A DNA stretch of 64,000 nucleotides from Glycocaulis profundi (GTDB lineage: Bacteria; Pseudomonadota; Alphaproteobacteria; Caulobacterales; Maricaulaceae): positions 1 to 64,000 of the forward strand of contig VJOU01000004.1 of assembly GCA_007050995.1 (NCBI GenBank), given 5' to 3'. The translations under genes and the position numbers were made by a program. Below are positions 1 to 9,377 of the stretch, piece by piece (the stretch's first letter is position 1; each line of letters begins with the position of its first letter). Under the pieces are notes generated by a model. The model worked only from the letters and a program-made list of their open reading frames with translations, did not search any database and was not told the DNA's origin.

Positions 1-315
1 CGCGCCCGGACCGCCCCGGCGCCCCAGCCGGTGCGCGCCGCCGCGCCCGAGCCCGTCCCGGTCGAGGCCGAGCGCCTGCCCTCGGGCGAGTTCGCCACCG
101 TGCTGACCCTGCGCGAGGGCATGTGCAAATGGCCGATCGGCGATCCGTCCGACAACACCTTCCGCTTCTGCGGGCGCAGGTCCGGCCCCGGCACCGCCTA
201 CTGCCAGGCCCACGCCCAGCTCGCCTACCAGCCTCAGGCCAAGCGCAAGCGCAAGCCGTCCGACGACGCGGGCACGGTGCTGGACGCCATCACCGCCCGC
301 CGCGCGAATTTCTGA
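1..315 (+). CDS. gcrA: GcrA cell-cycle regulator, C-terminal part (5' end outside window)
   Basis: GcrA is a sigma70-associated transcription regulator of alphaproteobacteria that activates promoters carrying CcrM-methylated GANTC sites. The reading frame is open from base 1 and stops with TGA at 313-315. The visible part is a Pro/Ala-rich linker followed by the conserved GcrA C-terminal block, with MCKWPIGDP, then FCGRRS and YCQAHAQLAYQP, and a lysine/arginine-rich tail. An internal GTG at 31 is in frame but sits in the linker, so I do not treat it as the start. The N-terminal helix-turn-helix lies outside the window. It is convergent with phoB, and a bidirectional terminator separates them. 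Confidence 0.93.
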   Translation, partial: RARTAPAPQPVRAAAPEPVPVEAERLPSGEFATVLTLREGMCKWPIGDPSDNTFRFCGRRSGPGTAYCQAHAQLAYQPQAKRKRKPSDDAGTVLDAITARRANF

Positions 316-351
316 GTACCAAAGGGGGAGAGCGGGTCCGCCCGCTTGACG

Positions 352-381
352 AAAAACCCCGGCCGCGAGGCCGGGGTTTTT
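352..381. terminator. Bidirectional intrinsic terminator between gcrA and phoB
   Basis: A run of five A, a GC-rich stem (CCCCGGCC / GGCCGGGG) with a GCGA loop, and a run of five T form a hairpin that has a U-tract on either strand. It lies between two convergent genes, so it can end both transcripts. Confidence 0.88.
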
Positions 382-406
382 CCGTTTTCAGAGCAATATC
401 CGCCCC

Positions 407-1093
407 TCAGTCCGCGTTGAGCGCGTATCCCGCCGAGCGGACGGTGCGGATCGGGTCGTTGACGCCGTGTTTGTTGAGCGCCTTGCGCAGGCGCCCCACG
501 TGGACGTCCACGGTGCGCGCCTCGACATAGACGTCCGAGCCCCACACCGCGTCCAGAAGCTGCTCGCGGGAGAAGACCCGCCCCGGATGCTGCATGAAAT
601 AGTCCAGCAGGCGGAACTCGGTCGGCCCCAGATGCACGTCCTCGCCGTTGCGGGTGACCCGGTGGGCGACCCGGTCGATGGCGATGTCGCCCACGGTCAC
701 CTTGTCGTCGGCCAGACCCGGACGGATGCGCCGCAGCACCGCGCGGACGCGGGCGAACAGCTCCTTCATCAGGAACGGCTTGATGATGTAGTCGTCCGCG
801 CCGGTGTCCAGGCCGCGGATCCGGTCGGCCTCCTCGCCGCGGGCGGTCAGCATGATGATGGGCAGGTTGCGGGTCTCCTGCCGGCTGCGAAGGCGGCGGC
901 AGACCTCGATGCCGGAGACCTTGGGCAGCATCCAGTCGAGCAGCACCACGTCGGGCTGGCGCTCGTCGACCAGCATCAGAGCCTCCTCGCCGTCCGCGGC
1001 GACCGAGACCCGGAAGCCCTCTTTTTTCAGATTGTACTGAAGCAGCTCTGACAGAGCGTCCTCGTCTTCGACGATCAGAACGTGGGGCTGCAT
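407..1093 (-). CDS. phoB: PhoB, phosphate regulon response regulator
   Basis: PhoB is an OmpR-family response regulator. When phosphorylated by PhoR under phosphate limitation it binds Pho boxes and activates the regulon. The 228-residue product has a receiver domain (about 1-125) with the acidic pocket near residues 10-12, a phospho-acceptor Asp53 in VVLLDWMLP, and the switch lysine in YIIKPF. A winged-helix DNA-binding domain follows (about 130-226). Length is normal for the family. It is the last gene of the pst-pho cluster, 14 bp after phoU, so it is probably co-transcribed and positively autoregulated through the Pho boxes before pstC. Confidence 0.96.
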   Translation of the reverse strand: MQPHVLIVEDEDALSELLQYNLKKEGFRVSVAADGEEALMLVDERQPDVVLLDWMLPKVSGIEVCRRLRSRQETRNLPIIMLTARGEEADRIRGLDTGADDYIIKPFLMKELFARVRAVLRRIRPGLADDKVTVGDIAIDRVAHRVTRNGEDVHLGPTEFRLLDYFMQHPGRVFSREQLLDAVWGSDVYVEARTVDVHVGRLRKALNKHGVNDPIRTVRSAGYALNAD

Positions 1094-1107
1094 TGTCCCC
1101 TCTCCCC

Positions 1108-1809
1108 TTACTCGGGCTGGCCGAGCGGGGCGCCGCGCGGCCGTTCGGCCGTCAGCTCCCGTCCGGTCACCAGATAGTGGACGACCTCGGCGATGTTCGT
1201 GGCGTGATCGCCGATGCGTTCGAGATTTTTCGCCACGAAGAGAACATGCGCGCCCGGACCGATGAGCTGGGAGTCCTCGGCCATGGCCGTCAGCATCTCC
1301 CGGAACAGCGCGTTGTAATGCTCGTCCACCTCGTCATCGCGTTCCCAGATGCCGACCGCGCGGTCGGTCTCGCCGGTGGAGTAGGCGTCGAGCACCTGAT
1401 GCAGATGGCCCTGGACCAGCCGGCCCATGCGCTCGACCGACTTGGTCAGCGCCAGCGGCTCGACCGCGTTCAGGTCGCGCGCGCGCCGGGCGATGTTCTT
1501 GGCCAGATCGCCCACGCGCTCGAGATCGGTGACCAGTTTGAGCGCCGAGATGCAGACCCTGAGGTCGGAGGCCATCGGCTGGCGCAGGGCGAGCATCTTG
1601 ATGACCTGCTTTTCCAGGTCGTGCTGCATCTGGTCGACCTGCTTGTCGCGGGCGATCACGTCCGCGGCCAGGTCGTTGTCGCGTTTGACCACCGCGTCGA
1701 TGGCGTCGGAGATCATGCTCTCGGCCAGACCGCCCATGGTCGCGACCTGGGCGGCGATCTGCTCGAGCTCTTCAGAAAAGGCTTTGACGATGTGCGGGCC
1801 CTGAACCAT
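1108..1809 (-). CDS. phoU: PhoU, phosphate signalling regulator
   Basis: PhoU is a cytoplasmic three-helix-bundle repeat protein that links the Pst transporter to PhoR and keeps the regulon off when phosphate is plentiful. The 233-residue product shows two copies of the PhoU helical repeat. The first carries a DxxADxVIxRDxxVDxMQ-like metal-binding helix, and the stretch around DLRVCISALKLVTDLERVGD is typical. The second repeat ends in NLERIGDHATNIAE. It lies between pstB (27 bp) and phoB (14 bp), the usual proteobacterial order. Confidence 0.95.
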   Translation of the reverse strand: MVQGPHIVKAFSEELEQIAAQVATMGGLAESMISDAIDAVVKRDNDLAADVIARDKQVDQMQHDLEKQVIKMLALRQPMASDLRVCISALKLVTDLERVGDLAKNIARRARDLNAVEPLALTKSVERMGRLVQGHLHQVLDAYSTGETDRAVGIWERDDEVDEHYNALFREMLTAMAEDSQLIGPGAHVLFVAKNLERIGDHATNIAEVVHYLVTGRELTAERPRGAPLGQPE

Positions 1810-1836
1810 GGGGGCGGCCTTTCAATGAAATGGACG

Positions 1837-2658
1837 TCAGCCGAAGCGGCCGGTGATGTAGTCCTGCGTCCGGCGGTCGGTGGGGTTGGTGAAAATCTCT
1901 TCGGTCGGCCCGTATTCGACGAGATGGCCGAGATGGAAGAAGGCGGTCATCTGGGACACCCGCGCGGCCTGGGCCATGGAATGGGTCACGATGATCAGGC
2001 AGTAATTCTCGCGCAGCTCGTCGATCAGCTCTTCGATCTTGGCCGTCGCGATGGGGTCCAGCGCCGAGCAGGGCTCGTCCATCAGGATGACCTCGGGGTT
2101 CACCGCGATGGCGCGGGCGATGACCAGACGCTGCTGCTGGCCGCCCGACAGCGCCGTGCCCGGCGTGTGCAGGCGGTCGGACACCTCCGCCCACAGCCCG
2201 GCCTTCTTCAGCGAGTTCTCCACGATGGAATCCAGCTCGTCGCGCGAGTTGGACAGGCCGTGGATGCGCGGGCCGTAGGCGACATTGTCATAAATGGATT
2301 TGGGGAAGGGGTTGGGCTTCTGGAAGACCATGCCCACCCGGGCGCGGAGGATGACCGGGTCCACGCCGCGGTCGTTGACCTCCTCGCCGTCGATGGTGAT
2401 CGAGCCGCTCACCCGGGCGGTCTCGATGGTGTCGTTCATGCGGTTGATGCAGCGCAGGAAGGTGGACTTGCCGCAGCCCGACGGCCCGATGAAGGCGGTC
2501 ACCGCCCGGTCGGGGATGTCCAGGGTGACGCCATGCAGGGCCTGCTTGTCGCCATAGCTCACGTCCACGCCCGCGGCCGCCACCTTGACGGGGTGGGCGT
2601 GCCGGTTGGCGTGATAGACCGTGCGGCCGTTGGCGGAGGTGTTGGTGTCGTCAGCCAT
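1837..2658 (-). CDS. pstB: PstB, phosphate ABC transporter ATPase
   Basis: PstB is the ATP-hydrolysing subunit of the high-affinity phosphate importer PstSCAB. Visible motifs in the 273-residue protein are Walker [10 protein letters not shown] (58-66), the ABC signature LSGGQQQR (170-177), Walker B ILMDEP (191-196) and the switch His in IVTHSM. The first 25 residues are a polar extension before the ABC fold. It starts 7 bp after the pstA stop and precedes phoU, so the four Pst/PhoU genes are one transcription unit. Confidence 0.97.
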   Translation of the reverse strand: MADDTNTSANGRTVYHANRHAHPVKVAAAGVDVSYGDKQALHGVTLDIPDRAVTAFIGPSGCGKSTFLRCINRMNDTIETARVSGSITIDGEEVNDRGVDPVILRARVGMVFQKPNPFPKSIYDNVAYGPRIHGLSNSRDELDSIVENSLKKAGLWAEVSDRLHTPGTALSGGQQQRLVIARAIAVNPEVILMDEPCSALDPIATAKIEELIDELRENYCLIIVTHSMAQAARVSQMTAFFHLGHLVEYGPTEEIFTNPTDRRTQDYITGRFG

Positions 2659-2665
2659 GAGGGAC

Positions 2666-4408
2666 CTACCAGCGTCGCTCGAAGCGGCGGCGCAGATAGA
2701 TCGCCGCGGCGTTGAACATGATCATGAGGGAGAGAAGGGTGATGATGGCCGCCGCCGTGCGCATCTCGAAGGCGCGCTCGGCCGCGCCGGACCACAGATA
2801 GATCTGCACCGGCATCACCGTGGAGGGTTCGAGGAAGCCTGACAGGCCCAGCGTGGGCGGGTCGGCGATGAAGGCCACCATGCCGATCATCAGCAGCGGC
2901 GCGGTCTCGCCCAGCGCCTGGGCCAGACCGATGATCGAGCCGGTCAGGATGCCCGGCATGGCCAGCGGCAGCACGTGGTGGAACACGGCCTGGGTGCGCG
3001 AGGCGCCCACGCCCAGCGCGGCTTCGCGGATCGAGGGCGGCACCGCCCTGAGCGCGGCGCGCGAGGAGATGATCACCGTGGGCAGGGTCATCAGCGCCAG
3101 CACCATCCCGCCCACCAGCGGCGCGGAGCGCGGCAGGCCGAACAGGTTGATGAAGATCGCCAGCCCCAGCAGGCCGAACACGATGGAGGGCACGGCGGCG
3201 AGGTTGTTGATGTTCACCTCGATGAAGTTGGTCAGCCGGTTCTTCGGCGCGAACTCCTCGAGATAGATCGCGGTCCCCACCCCGATTGGCACGGCCAGAA
3301 CCATGGTCACCAGCATGGTCAGGATCGAGCCGATCATCGCGCCCAGCACGCCCGCCAGCTCCGGCGCGCGGCTGTCGGCATTGGTGAACAGGATGGTGTT
3401 GAAGCCCGAACGGACCATGTCCCGGTCTTCCAGCGCGCGGGCATAGACCATGCGCCGGTCGGAGATGCGCCGGGCGTTGGACGGGGTCTCCACGGCCCAT
3501 TCGGTCCATGCCGTGATCGGGCCTTCGGCCTGAAGGGGCAGCAGCGTCTCGCCGACGGCGATCCGTCCGTCGCGGCTGACCGAGCGGACCTGGATCACGC
3601 CGCCTTCGGCCTGAAGGAACAGGGCGGGCGTGTCCGTGCCCAGCACGACGTCGCCTTGAGCCTCGGCGCGCTCGCGCAGGCTGACCGACAGCGCCGCCTG
3701 GCGGCGGGACTGGGAGAGCAGCGCCTCGCGCTCGTCGCGGGTGGCCGCGGCCCCGGCGGCCGATTCCAGCCGCGAGGCGTTGGCGGCGGCCTCGTCGGCG
3801 CGGCGGATCAGCTCGTCGCGCATGACCGTCAGGAAGTCGGCGAAGGCGGGCTCGGCCGACTCCAGCCGCACGGTCTGGTCGCTGACGACCACGTCCAGCG
3901 CGCCTTGCCTGCCGGCGAAGCGCTCGGACACCGTGATGCCCTTCAGATAAAGGTCCACGTCATCCGACAGCGGCAGGGTGAAGTCGGTCGTGCCGCCCAC
4001 GAGCGAAGGATTGGCGACCACCTTGCGCATCAGCGAAGCGGAGTTGACGCCGTTATAGAGCCCGAACAGGTCGCGCAGCTCGGCCCGGTCGTCCACGGAC
4101 GGGAACTGCGCGCGCAGCCCGTCCTGGATGATGGCGTTGTAATTGCCCCGGCGCAGGGACTCTTCGGTGCCGTCGCCGCGCGGATCGGCCTGCCGCTCAT
4201 TGATGGTCACCGGCAGGGTCAGCGTGTTCATCGTGAACGCGCCCAGCGACTGGAAGCCGATAGAGCCCAGCAGGATCGCCAGGAAGATCACCGCCAGAGC
4301 GATGGCGCCCACGCCATAGGCGCGGAACCGCTTCTCGGCGCGGTGACGCTTGGCGAGGCGCTGGCTGACGGCCTCGCGGATGGCGGAGGAGGCGGGGGCG
4401 TCAGTCAT
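2666..4408 (-). CDS. pstA: PstA, phosphate ABC transporter permease (long form)
   Basis: PstA is one of the two membrane subunits of the phosphate importer. The C-terminal half (about 330-575) is a normal PstA permease with several hydrophobic segments and the EAA-like loop [22 protein letters not shown] that contacts PstB. An N-terminal membrane anchor (about 34-56) is followed by roughly 270 mostly hydrophilic residues, probably periplasmic, which makes the protein 580 residues against about 300 in E. coli. Similar extensions occur in alphaproteobacteria. The start overlaps the pstC stop by 8 bp, which suggests translational coupling. Confidence 0.93.
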   Translation of the reverse strand: MTDAPASSAIREAVSQRLAKRHRAEKRFRAYGVGAIALAVIFLAILLGSIGFQSLGAFTMNTLTLPVTINERQADPRGDGTEESLRRGNYNAIIQDGLRAQFPSVDDRAELRDLFGLYNGVNSASLMRKVVANPSLVGGTTDFTLPLSDDVDLYLKGITVSERFAGRQGALDVVVSDQTVRLESAEPAFADFLTVMRDELIRRADEAAANASRLESAAGAAATRDEREALLSQSRRQAALSVSLRERAEAQGDVVLGTDTPALFLQAEGGVIQVRSVSRDGRIAVGETLLPLQAEGPITAWTEWAVETPSNARRISDRRMVYARALEDRDMVRSGFNTILFTNADSRAPELAGVLGAMIGSILTMLVTMVLAVPIGVGTAIYLEEFAPKNRLTNFIEVNINNLAAVPSIVFGLLGLAIFINLFGLPRSAPLVGGMVLALMTLPTVIISSRAALRAVPPSIREAALGVGASRTQAVFHHVLPLAMPGILTGSIIGLAQALGETAPLLMIGMVAFIADPPTLGLSGFLEPSTVMPVQIYLWSGAAERAFEMRTAAAIITLLSLMIMFNAAAIYLRRRFERRW

Positions 4409-6104
4409 ACTTTTCCCGGTATTTCTGCACGACCCGCAGCGCGACGATGTTCAGCATCAGGGTCATGACGAACAGGACGAGGCCCAGCGCGAAGGCCGAC
4501 AGCGTCTTGGCGCTGTTGAACTCCTGGTCCCCGGTCAGAAGGGTGACGATCTGCACGGTGATCGTGGTCACCGATTCCAGCGGGTTGGCGGTCAGGTTCG
4601 CGGCCTGGCCCGCGGCCATCACCACGATCATGGTCTCGCCCACCGCGCGCGACACCGCCAGCAGGACCGCGCCCACGATGCCCGGCAGGGCGGCGGGCAG
4701 CACGACCTGGCGCACGGCTTCGGACTTGGTCGCGCCCATGGCGTAGGCGCCGTCGCGCAGGGTCTGGGGCACCGCGTTGATGACGTCGTCCGACAGCGAG
4801 GAGACGAAGGGGATGATCATCACCCCCATCACCAGACCCGCCGACAGCGCGCTCTGGGTCACCGCGTCCTCATAGCCCAGCAGCATCGCGAAATCGCGCA
4901 GGAAGGGGCCGACGGTCAGCAGCGCGAAGAAGCCGTAGACGACCGTGGGGATGCCCGCGAGGATTTCCAGGACCGGCTTGGCCCAGGCGCGCACGCCGGG
5001 ACTGGCGTATTCAGACAGGTAGATCGCCGCGAACAGGCCCACCGGCACCGCGACCGCCATCGCGATCAGGGTGATCAGGCCCGTGCCGACGAACAGCGGC
5101 ACCGCGCCGAACGCGCCCGACTGGCCGATCTGGTCGGCGCGGATGGCGATCTGGGGGCTCCACTGGGTGCCGAACAGGAATTCATGCACCCGCCAGTCGA
5201 TGGCCGCGAAGAAGCGGATCGCCTCGAACAGGAGGGACATCACGATGCCCAGCGTGGTCAGGATGGCGATGGCCGAGGACAGCATCAGCAGGAAGGAGAT
5301 CGCCCCCTCCACCCGGTTGCGCGCCCGGAAGCCCGGCGCCACGCGCCGCCAGGCGCGCGCCAGGCCGATCACCGCGATGGAAAAGGCCAGCAGGCACACC
5401 GTCCACTTGATCGTGGTCTCGTAGGGCTGGAACACCGCGGCGGCGGCGCGCAGCTCGGCGGTGTCGCGGCTCGCCATGCCCTCGCCGAAGGCCAGCGCCC
5501 GGATGTCGGAGATGAAGAGCTGGCGGCGCTCGATGGGAAGCTGGGCGTATTCCAGCCCGGCGCGGGCGGCCAGCCCTTGGGGGCTGTCGGGCGCCGCGCC
5601 GAGGATCTGGGAGAGCAGCTGGCTCTCGCGCGTCTCAAGTTCCGCCTCGACCCGCTCGCCCTCGGCGATCCAGCCGTCCACATCGGTCATGGCCTCGGCC
5701 ATCTGGGGGCTTTCGGCGCCATGCTGGGTGAACATCGCGTCGGCGTATTCGCGCGCGGCCAGACGGCCCGCCTCGGCCTGATCGCGCTCCGCGCGCAGGC
5801 CCGCATGGGCCGGGTCGATCTCCAGCACGCTCTCATAGCGCGCGCCCAGCGGCTCCGCGCTCCTCTCCAGCTCCGCCAGAGCCAGCGTGTTGACCAGCAT
5901 CCCGCCGAACAACCCGTACAGCGCCAGCAGAACCAGCGCCGGCGCCCCCGTCCACATGGCGACGTAGTATCCATAGTAGTCCGGCAGCGAGTGCAGGCCC
6001 GCGGCCCGCCCCTGACCCGCCGCCAGCGCGCGACGACGGCCCAGCAGGAAGCCGGCGGCGGTCAGAACCAGCAGCGCCAGGGCCGTGAACAGGGAAAGCT
6101 GCAT
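4401..6104 (-). CDS. pstC: PstC, phosphate ABC transporter permease (long form)
   Basis: PstC pairs with PstA to form the phosphate channel in the inner membrane. The protein has an N-terminal hydrophobic helix, a second near residue 55, a long soluble insert (about 85-220), then the permease core with a GAxxMGATKSEAVRQVVLPAALPG-type coupling loop near 475-495. At 567 residues it is longer than E. coli PstC, matching the extended PstA. I chose the ATG at 6104 because AGAGG stands 8-9 bases before it; an upstream in-frame start at 6161 lacks this and would add a non-conserved tail. It is first in the pst-pho operon, about 95 bp from the Pho boxes. Confidence 0.93.
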   Translation of the reverse strand: MQLSLFTALALLVLTAAGFLLGRRRALAAGQGRAAGLHSLPDYYGYYVAMWTGAPALVLLALYGLFGGMLVNTLALAELERSAEPLGARYESVLEIDPAHAGLRAERDQAEAGRLAAREYADAMFTQHGAESPQMAEAMTDVDGWIAEGERVEAELETRESQLLSQILGAAPDSPQGLAARAGLEYAQLPIERRQLFISDIRALAFGEGMASRDTAELRAAAAVFQPYETTIKWTVCLLAFSIAVIGLARAWRRVAPGFRARNRVEGAISFLLMLSSAIAILTTLGIVMSLLFEAIRFFAAIDWRVHEFLFGTQWSPQIAIRADQIGQSGAFGAVPLFVGTGLITLIAMAVAVPVGLFAAIYLSEYASPGVRAWAKPVLEILAGIPTVVYGFFALLTVGPFLRDFAMLLGYEDAVTQSALSAGLVMGVMIIPFVSSLSDDVINAVPQTLRDGAYAMGATKSEAVRQVVLPAALPGIVGAVLLAVSRAVGETMIVVMAAGQAANLTANPLESVTTITVQIVTLLTGDQEFNSAKTLSAFALGLVLFVMTLMLNIVALRVVQKYREKYD

Positions 6105-6188
6105 CGAAAACGCCTCTGCACGGAAATCGTGCGCCGGCGGCGTGTCCCCCGGCGCTCTCAAATCGCGGGCGGAACCTGCACTCGCTCC

Positions 6189-6228
6189 ATCACTTGTTTA
6201 TGACGCTCAGATTACAGTTTTGCGACAC
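6189..6228 (-). promoter_or_regulatory. Tandem Pho-box array upstream of pstC
   Basis: Read on the minus strand, 7-base units recur every 11 bp: GTGTCGC (6222-6228), CTGTAAT (6211-6217), GCGTCAT (6200-6206) and a weak AAGTGAT (6189-6195). The Pho-box consensus is CTGTCAT repeated at 11-bp spacing; the first three match at 5-6 of 7 positions. The array lies between phoR and pstC and faces the pst operon, so PhoB binding there is the simple inference. Confidence 0.75.
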
Positions 6229-6258
6229 GCCCCGGGCCTGATCGCTCCCCAGCCCGGC

Positions 6259-7674
6259 TCACTCGGCGGACTCGCGCGTCTCAAGCGCCTGCGCGGGCTC
6301 GGCGGCCTTGGGGAAAAACACTGAGAACACCGAGCCCCCGCCTGGAGCGCTTTCCACCGTCAGGCCTCCCCTGTGGCGGGTGACGATGTGCTTGACGATG
6401 GCCAGGCCAAGCCCCGTGCCTGAGGTGGGACCGCTTTTCTGGCCGTCGACGCGGAAGAAGCGTTCGGCCAGGCGGGGCAGGTAGCGGCGGTCGATGCCCA
6501 CGCCCGAATCTCGGACCCGGATGGCGGCGTAGCGGGCTTCGGCTTCGTAAGCGGGCGCGGTCAGGGTCATGCGCGACGCGGCTTCGCCGAGCCGGGTCTC
6601 GGCGTATTCCGCCGCGTCCCGCCCGGCGCCGTCATGCAGGCTGACCCGGATGGAGGATCCGTCCGCAGAGTATTTCAGGGCGTTCTCGACCAGATTTTCG
6701 ACCACCTCGTGAAGCTGGTCGCGGTCGCCGGTGACGAGAGCCGGGCCACCGGGCAGCTCGGCGCGGATCAGGATGGAGCGGGCCGCGGCCACCGGGCTGA
6801 GGCTGTCGATGACGTCGGCGGCGAGCTGAGCGAGGTCGGTGACCGATGACGGCGGCAGGTGCTCGTTCATCTCCACCCGGCTGAGCGAGAGCAGGTCGTC
6901 GATCAGGCGCTTCATGCGCTCGGTCTGGTCGCGCATGATCCCCAGGAAGCGCTCCTGCGCCTCGGGATCGTCGCGGGCGGGACCGGCGATGGTCTCGATG
7001 AAGCCCGACAGCGAGGCGAGCGGGGTGCGCAGCTCGTGGCTGGCGTTGGCCAGGAAGTCCGCGCGCATCCGCTCGGCGCGTTTCGACGAGGTCTCGTCGG
7101 CCAGCACCAGCATCGCCCGGAAGGGCAGCGGGCCGGGCACGTCCAGCCGGATCGGCTCCACATAGGCCCGCACATGGCTCTCAACCGGGGTCAGGGCGGA
7201 ATACTCCACCACCCCGGCCCGCTCGCCCTTGAGGGCCGCGCCCACGGCTTCGAGCACCCGGGGCTGGCGCAGCGCGGTCGACAGCAGCCCGCCCTCCGAC
7301 CCCAGCGCCAGAAAGGCGCGCGCGGCGGGGTTGGCCCGCTCGATCCGCCCGCCCGGCCCGATCAGCAGGACCGGGATGGACAGCCTGCCCAGCATCACGT
7401 CCGCAGCTTCGCCCTCCGGAGAGCGCCGTTCGGCGCGGGCGGGCGCGGGGCGGGCCTCCGCGGTGGTCAGCGCGGTCAGCCAGTAGATGAAGGCCAGCGC
7501 CGACAGGGTCAGCGCCCCGGCCAGCCAAGGGCCGAAGCCCAGCGCCCCGGACGCCATAAGCACGGTCAGGATGCCCACGCCGAGGCAGGCGCACACCAGA
7601 ATATCGCGCCTGCGCGGGCGGTCGGGAGCGCTCAGCCGGGACAGCGTGCGGGTTTCTTCGGACTTGTCGGCCAT
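6259..7674 (-). CDS. phoR: PhoR, phosphate regulon sensor histidine kinase
   Basis: PhoR phosphorylates PhoB when phosphate is scarce. The 471-residue protein has two close transmembrane helices (about 24-45 and 48-70), a short PAS-like domain (about 90-195), a dimerisation/phospho-acceptor region with His213 in NASHELRTPL, and a catalytic ATPase domain with an N box (ENLVENALKY), a DSGVGID G1 box and GTGLGLAIVKH. There is no large periplasmic domain, as expected for a sensor that reads the Pst/PhoU state. I chose the ATG at 7674; an upstream in-frame ATG at 7800 would add a non-conserved 42 residues. It precedes the pst operon but is separated from it by the Pho boxes. Confidence 0.94.
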   Translation of the reverse strand: MADKSEETRTLSRLSAPDRPRRRDILVCACLGVGILTVLMASGALGFGPWLAGALTLSALAFIYWLTALTTAEARPAPARAERRSPEGEAADVMLGRLSIPVLLIGPGGRIERANPAARAFLALGSEGGLLSTALRQPRVLEAVGAALKGERAGVVEYSALTPVESHVRAYVEPIRLDVPGPLPFRAMLVLADETSSKRAERMRADFLANASHELRTPLASLSGFIETIAGPARDDPEAQERFLGIMRDQTERMKRLIDDLLSLSRVEMNEHLPPSSVTDLAQLAADVIDSLSPVAAARSILIRAELPGGPALVTGDRDQLHEVVENLVENALKYSADGSSIRVSLHDGAGRDAAEYAETRLGEAASRMTLTAPAYEAEARYAAIRVRDSGVGIDRRYLPRLAERFFRVDGQKSGPTSGTGLGLAIVKHIVTRHRGGLTVESAPGGGSVFSVFFPKAAEPAQALETRESAE

Positions 7675-7736
7675 GGCTCTGTGTAACACGGCTTGATGAC
7701 GGCTCCATACATCGCCAGAACGCGCCCCGCGACCAC

Positions 7737-7767
7737 CGAAAAACCGTTTTGCGAAAATAGTTTTTCG
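7737..7767. repeat. Inverted repeat in the phoR/efflux divergent region
   Basis: CGAAAAAC (7737-7744) and its exact reverse complement GTTTTTCG (7760-7767) are separated by 15 bp. It sits between the divergent phoR and RND efflux genes, in an AT-richer stretch, and could be a regulator site. No partner regulator gene lies next to it. Confidence 0.35.
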
Positions 7768-7887
7768 CCCGTCTGCATCCGAACCGGGCGGCTCAGGCAT
7801 CTGTCCCGAGACGGAAAATCGAATGCCGTAAGGCAGATGAATTTTTCGTAATTCGAGATGCTTTTAGCGTTTTTCGATAAAAGTTTG

Positions 7888-7915
7888 TTGACAATCAGAA
7901 AGTCGCGATTAGGGT
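7888..7915 (+). promoter_or_regulatory. Candidate sigma70-type promoter for the RND operon
   Basis: A perfect TTGACA (7888-7893) is followed 16 bp later by TAGGGT (7910-7915), a weak -10. It stands about 40 bp before the first gene of the efflux operon. Confidence 0.45.
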
Positions 7916-7956
7916 GTGGCCATCATCGCCGACCCCGTTCAACAAGGAGGGCAGCC

Positions 7957-9339
7957 TTGCTCCGGCGCACGCTTTTCATTTCGGCCGCTCTGGCCCTCGG
8001 CGCCTGCGCCGGAACACCGCAACTGGCTGTGGCCCCTGACGTGGCCGCGCCGGCGCGCTTCACCGCGCTGCCCGAGGCGACCGCCGCGGCCGAGGCCGAC
8101 TGGATCGTCTCGCTGGGCGACGACGCCCTGCCCGCGCTGGTCGCCGAGGCGCTGGCGAACAATCCCGACCTGCTCGCGGCGGCCGCCAATTACGACGCCG
8201 CCCGCGCGTCCGCCCGCGCCGCTGGCGCGGCGCGCCTGCCGGCTCTGGACGGCGGGCTGATCGCGCAGGGGCTGGAAGGTTCCAGTCAGCTTTACAATCT
8301 GGGCCTCGACGCGAGCTGGACCGCGGACGTGTGGGGCCGGCTCTCCGATCAGGCCCGCGCGGGCGCGCTGAACGCCGAGGCCGCCCAGGCCGACCTTCAC
8401 GGCGCCCGGCTGGCCATCGCGGGCGCGACGGCACGCTCCTGGTTCGCGCTGACCGAAGCCCGCCTTCAGACCGACCTGGCCCGCCGCGATACCGAGACCC
8501 GCGCACGCCAGCTCGACATCGTCGACCGCCGCTTCGCCCGCGGCGTCGCCCGCTCATCCGACGTGCGCACCGCGCGCTCCGCGCTCGCCAGCGCCGAGGC
8601 CGCCCTCGCCAGCCGCATCGCCGCCGAGCGCGCGACCGCGCGGGCGCTGGAAACCCTGCTGGGCCGGTATCCCGCCGCCGAGACCCAGTCGGCCGAGACC
8701 CTGCCCGCGCTGGCCGCCCTGCCCGCGCCGGGCGATCCCGCCCCGCTGCTGGCGCGCCGTCCCGACATCGTCGCCGCCGAGCGTTCGCTCGCCGCGGCGG
8801 GCTTCTCGGCGGAAGCGGCGCGCAAGGCGCTCTATCCCTCGCTGTCCTTCCAGGGCTCGGTGGGCAATGTCGCCACCGACATCTCCGATCTGTTCTCCAC
8901 CGCAAGCCTGGCGGAAAGCCTGACGGCGTCCATCACCGGCCCGATCTTCCGCGGCGGCGCCCTGCGCGCCGAGCGCGACCGGACCGAGGCGCTGGCGCGC
9001 ATCCAGGCCGCCCAGTACGTGAACACGGTCCTGTCCGCCTTCGAGGAGGCGGAGAACGCGATCTACGCCGATCAGCGTCTGGCCGAACGGGTCGCCGCGC
9101 TGGAGGAGGCCCGGGCCGAGGCGGAAGCCGCGCTGGGTCTGGTCGAGCGCCAGTACGCCCAAGGCGTCGCCACCATATTCGAGCTGATCGACGCCCAGTC
9201 GCGCCTGATCGTGGCCGAAGGTCAGCTCATCTCCGCGCGCCGCGACCGTCTGGACAACCGCGTCGCGCTGCACCTGTCCATCGCCGGGGATTTCGCCGCC
9301 GGGGGCGGCATCACCGGCGCGGGCGTCCAGGACGTCTGA
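7957..9339 (+). CDS. Outer membrane factor of RND efflux system (OprM/NodT type lipoprotein)
   Basis: This TolC-like outer-membrane channel forms the exit duct of the efflux pump encoded downstream. The protein begins LLRRTLFISAALALGAC with a lipobox, so it is probably a lipoprotein. Two TolC/OEP repeats follow, with long Ala/Arg/Glu-rich coiled-coil helices and the ARRPDIVAAERSLAAAG segment typical of NodT-family factors. The start is decided by AAGGAGG (7944-7950), six bases before an in-frame TTG at 7957; an ATG at 7858 would place 33 residues before the signal peptide. The product is 460 residues, normal for the family. Confidence 0.92.
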   Translation: MLRRTLFISAALALGACAGTPQLAVAPDVAAPARFTALPEATAAAEADWIVSLGDDALPALVAEALANNPDLLAAAANYDAARASARAAGAARLPALDGGLIAQGLEGSSQLYNLGLDASWTADVWGRLSDQARAGALNAEAAQADLHGARLAIAGATARSWFALTEARLQTDLARRDTETRARQLDIVDRRFARGVARSSDVRTARSALASAEAALASRIAAERATARALETLLGRYPAAETQSAETLPALAALPAPGDPAPLLARRPDIVAAERSLAAAGFSAEAARKALYPSLSFQGSVGNVATDISDLFSTASLAESLTASITGPIFRGGALRAERDRTEALARIQAAQYVNTVLSAFEEAENAIYADQRLAERVAALEEARAEAEAALGLVERQYAQGVATIFELIDAQSRLIVAEGQLISARRDRLDNRVALHLSIAGDFAAGGGITGAGVQDV

Positions 9340-9377
9340 AACACCAAGAACAACGACAAAAAATACAGAGGTTGGTC

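Noticed and set aside
1093-2715. Long plus-strand frame opposite phoU and pstB
   Set aside because: Very GC-rich DNA gives long open frames opposite real genes. The product is low-complexity (His/Gly/Asp rich) and the minus-strand genes have clear families.
8331-9377. Upstream in-frame extension of the RND adaptor
   Set aside because: The frame is open inside the outer-membrane factor gene only by chance; the adaptor starts at 9378 with its own ribosome binding site and membrane helix.
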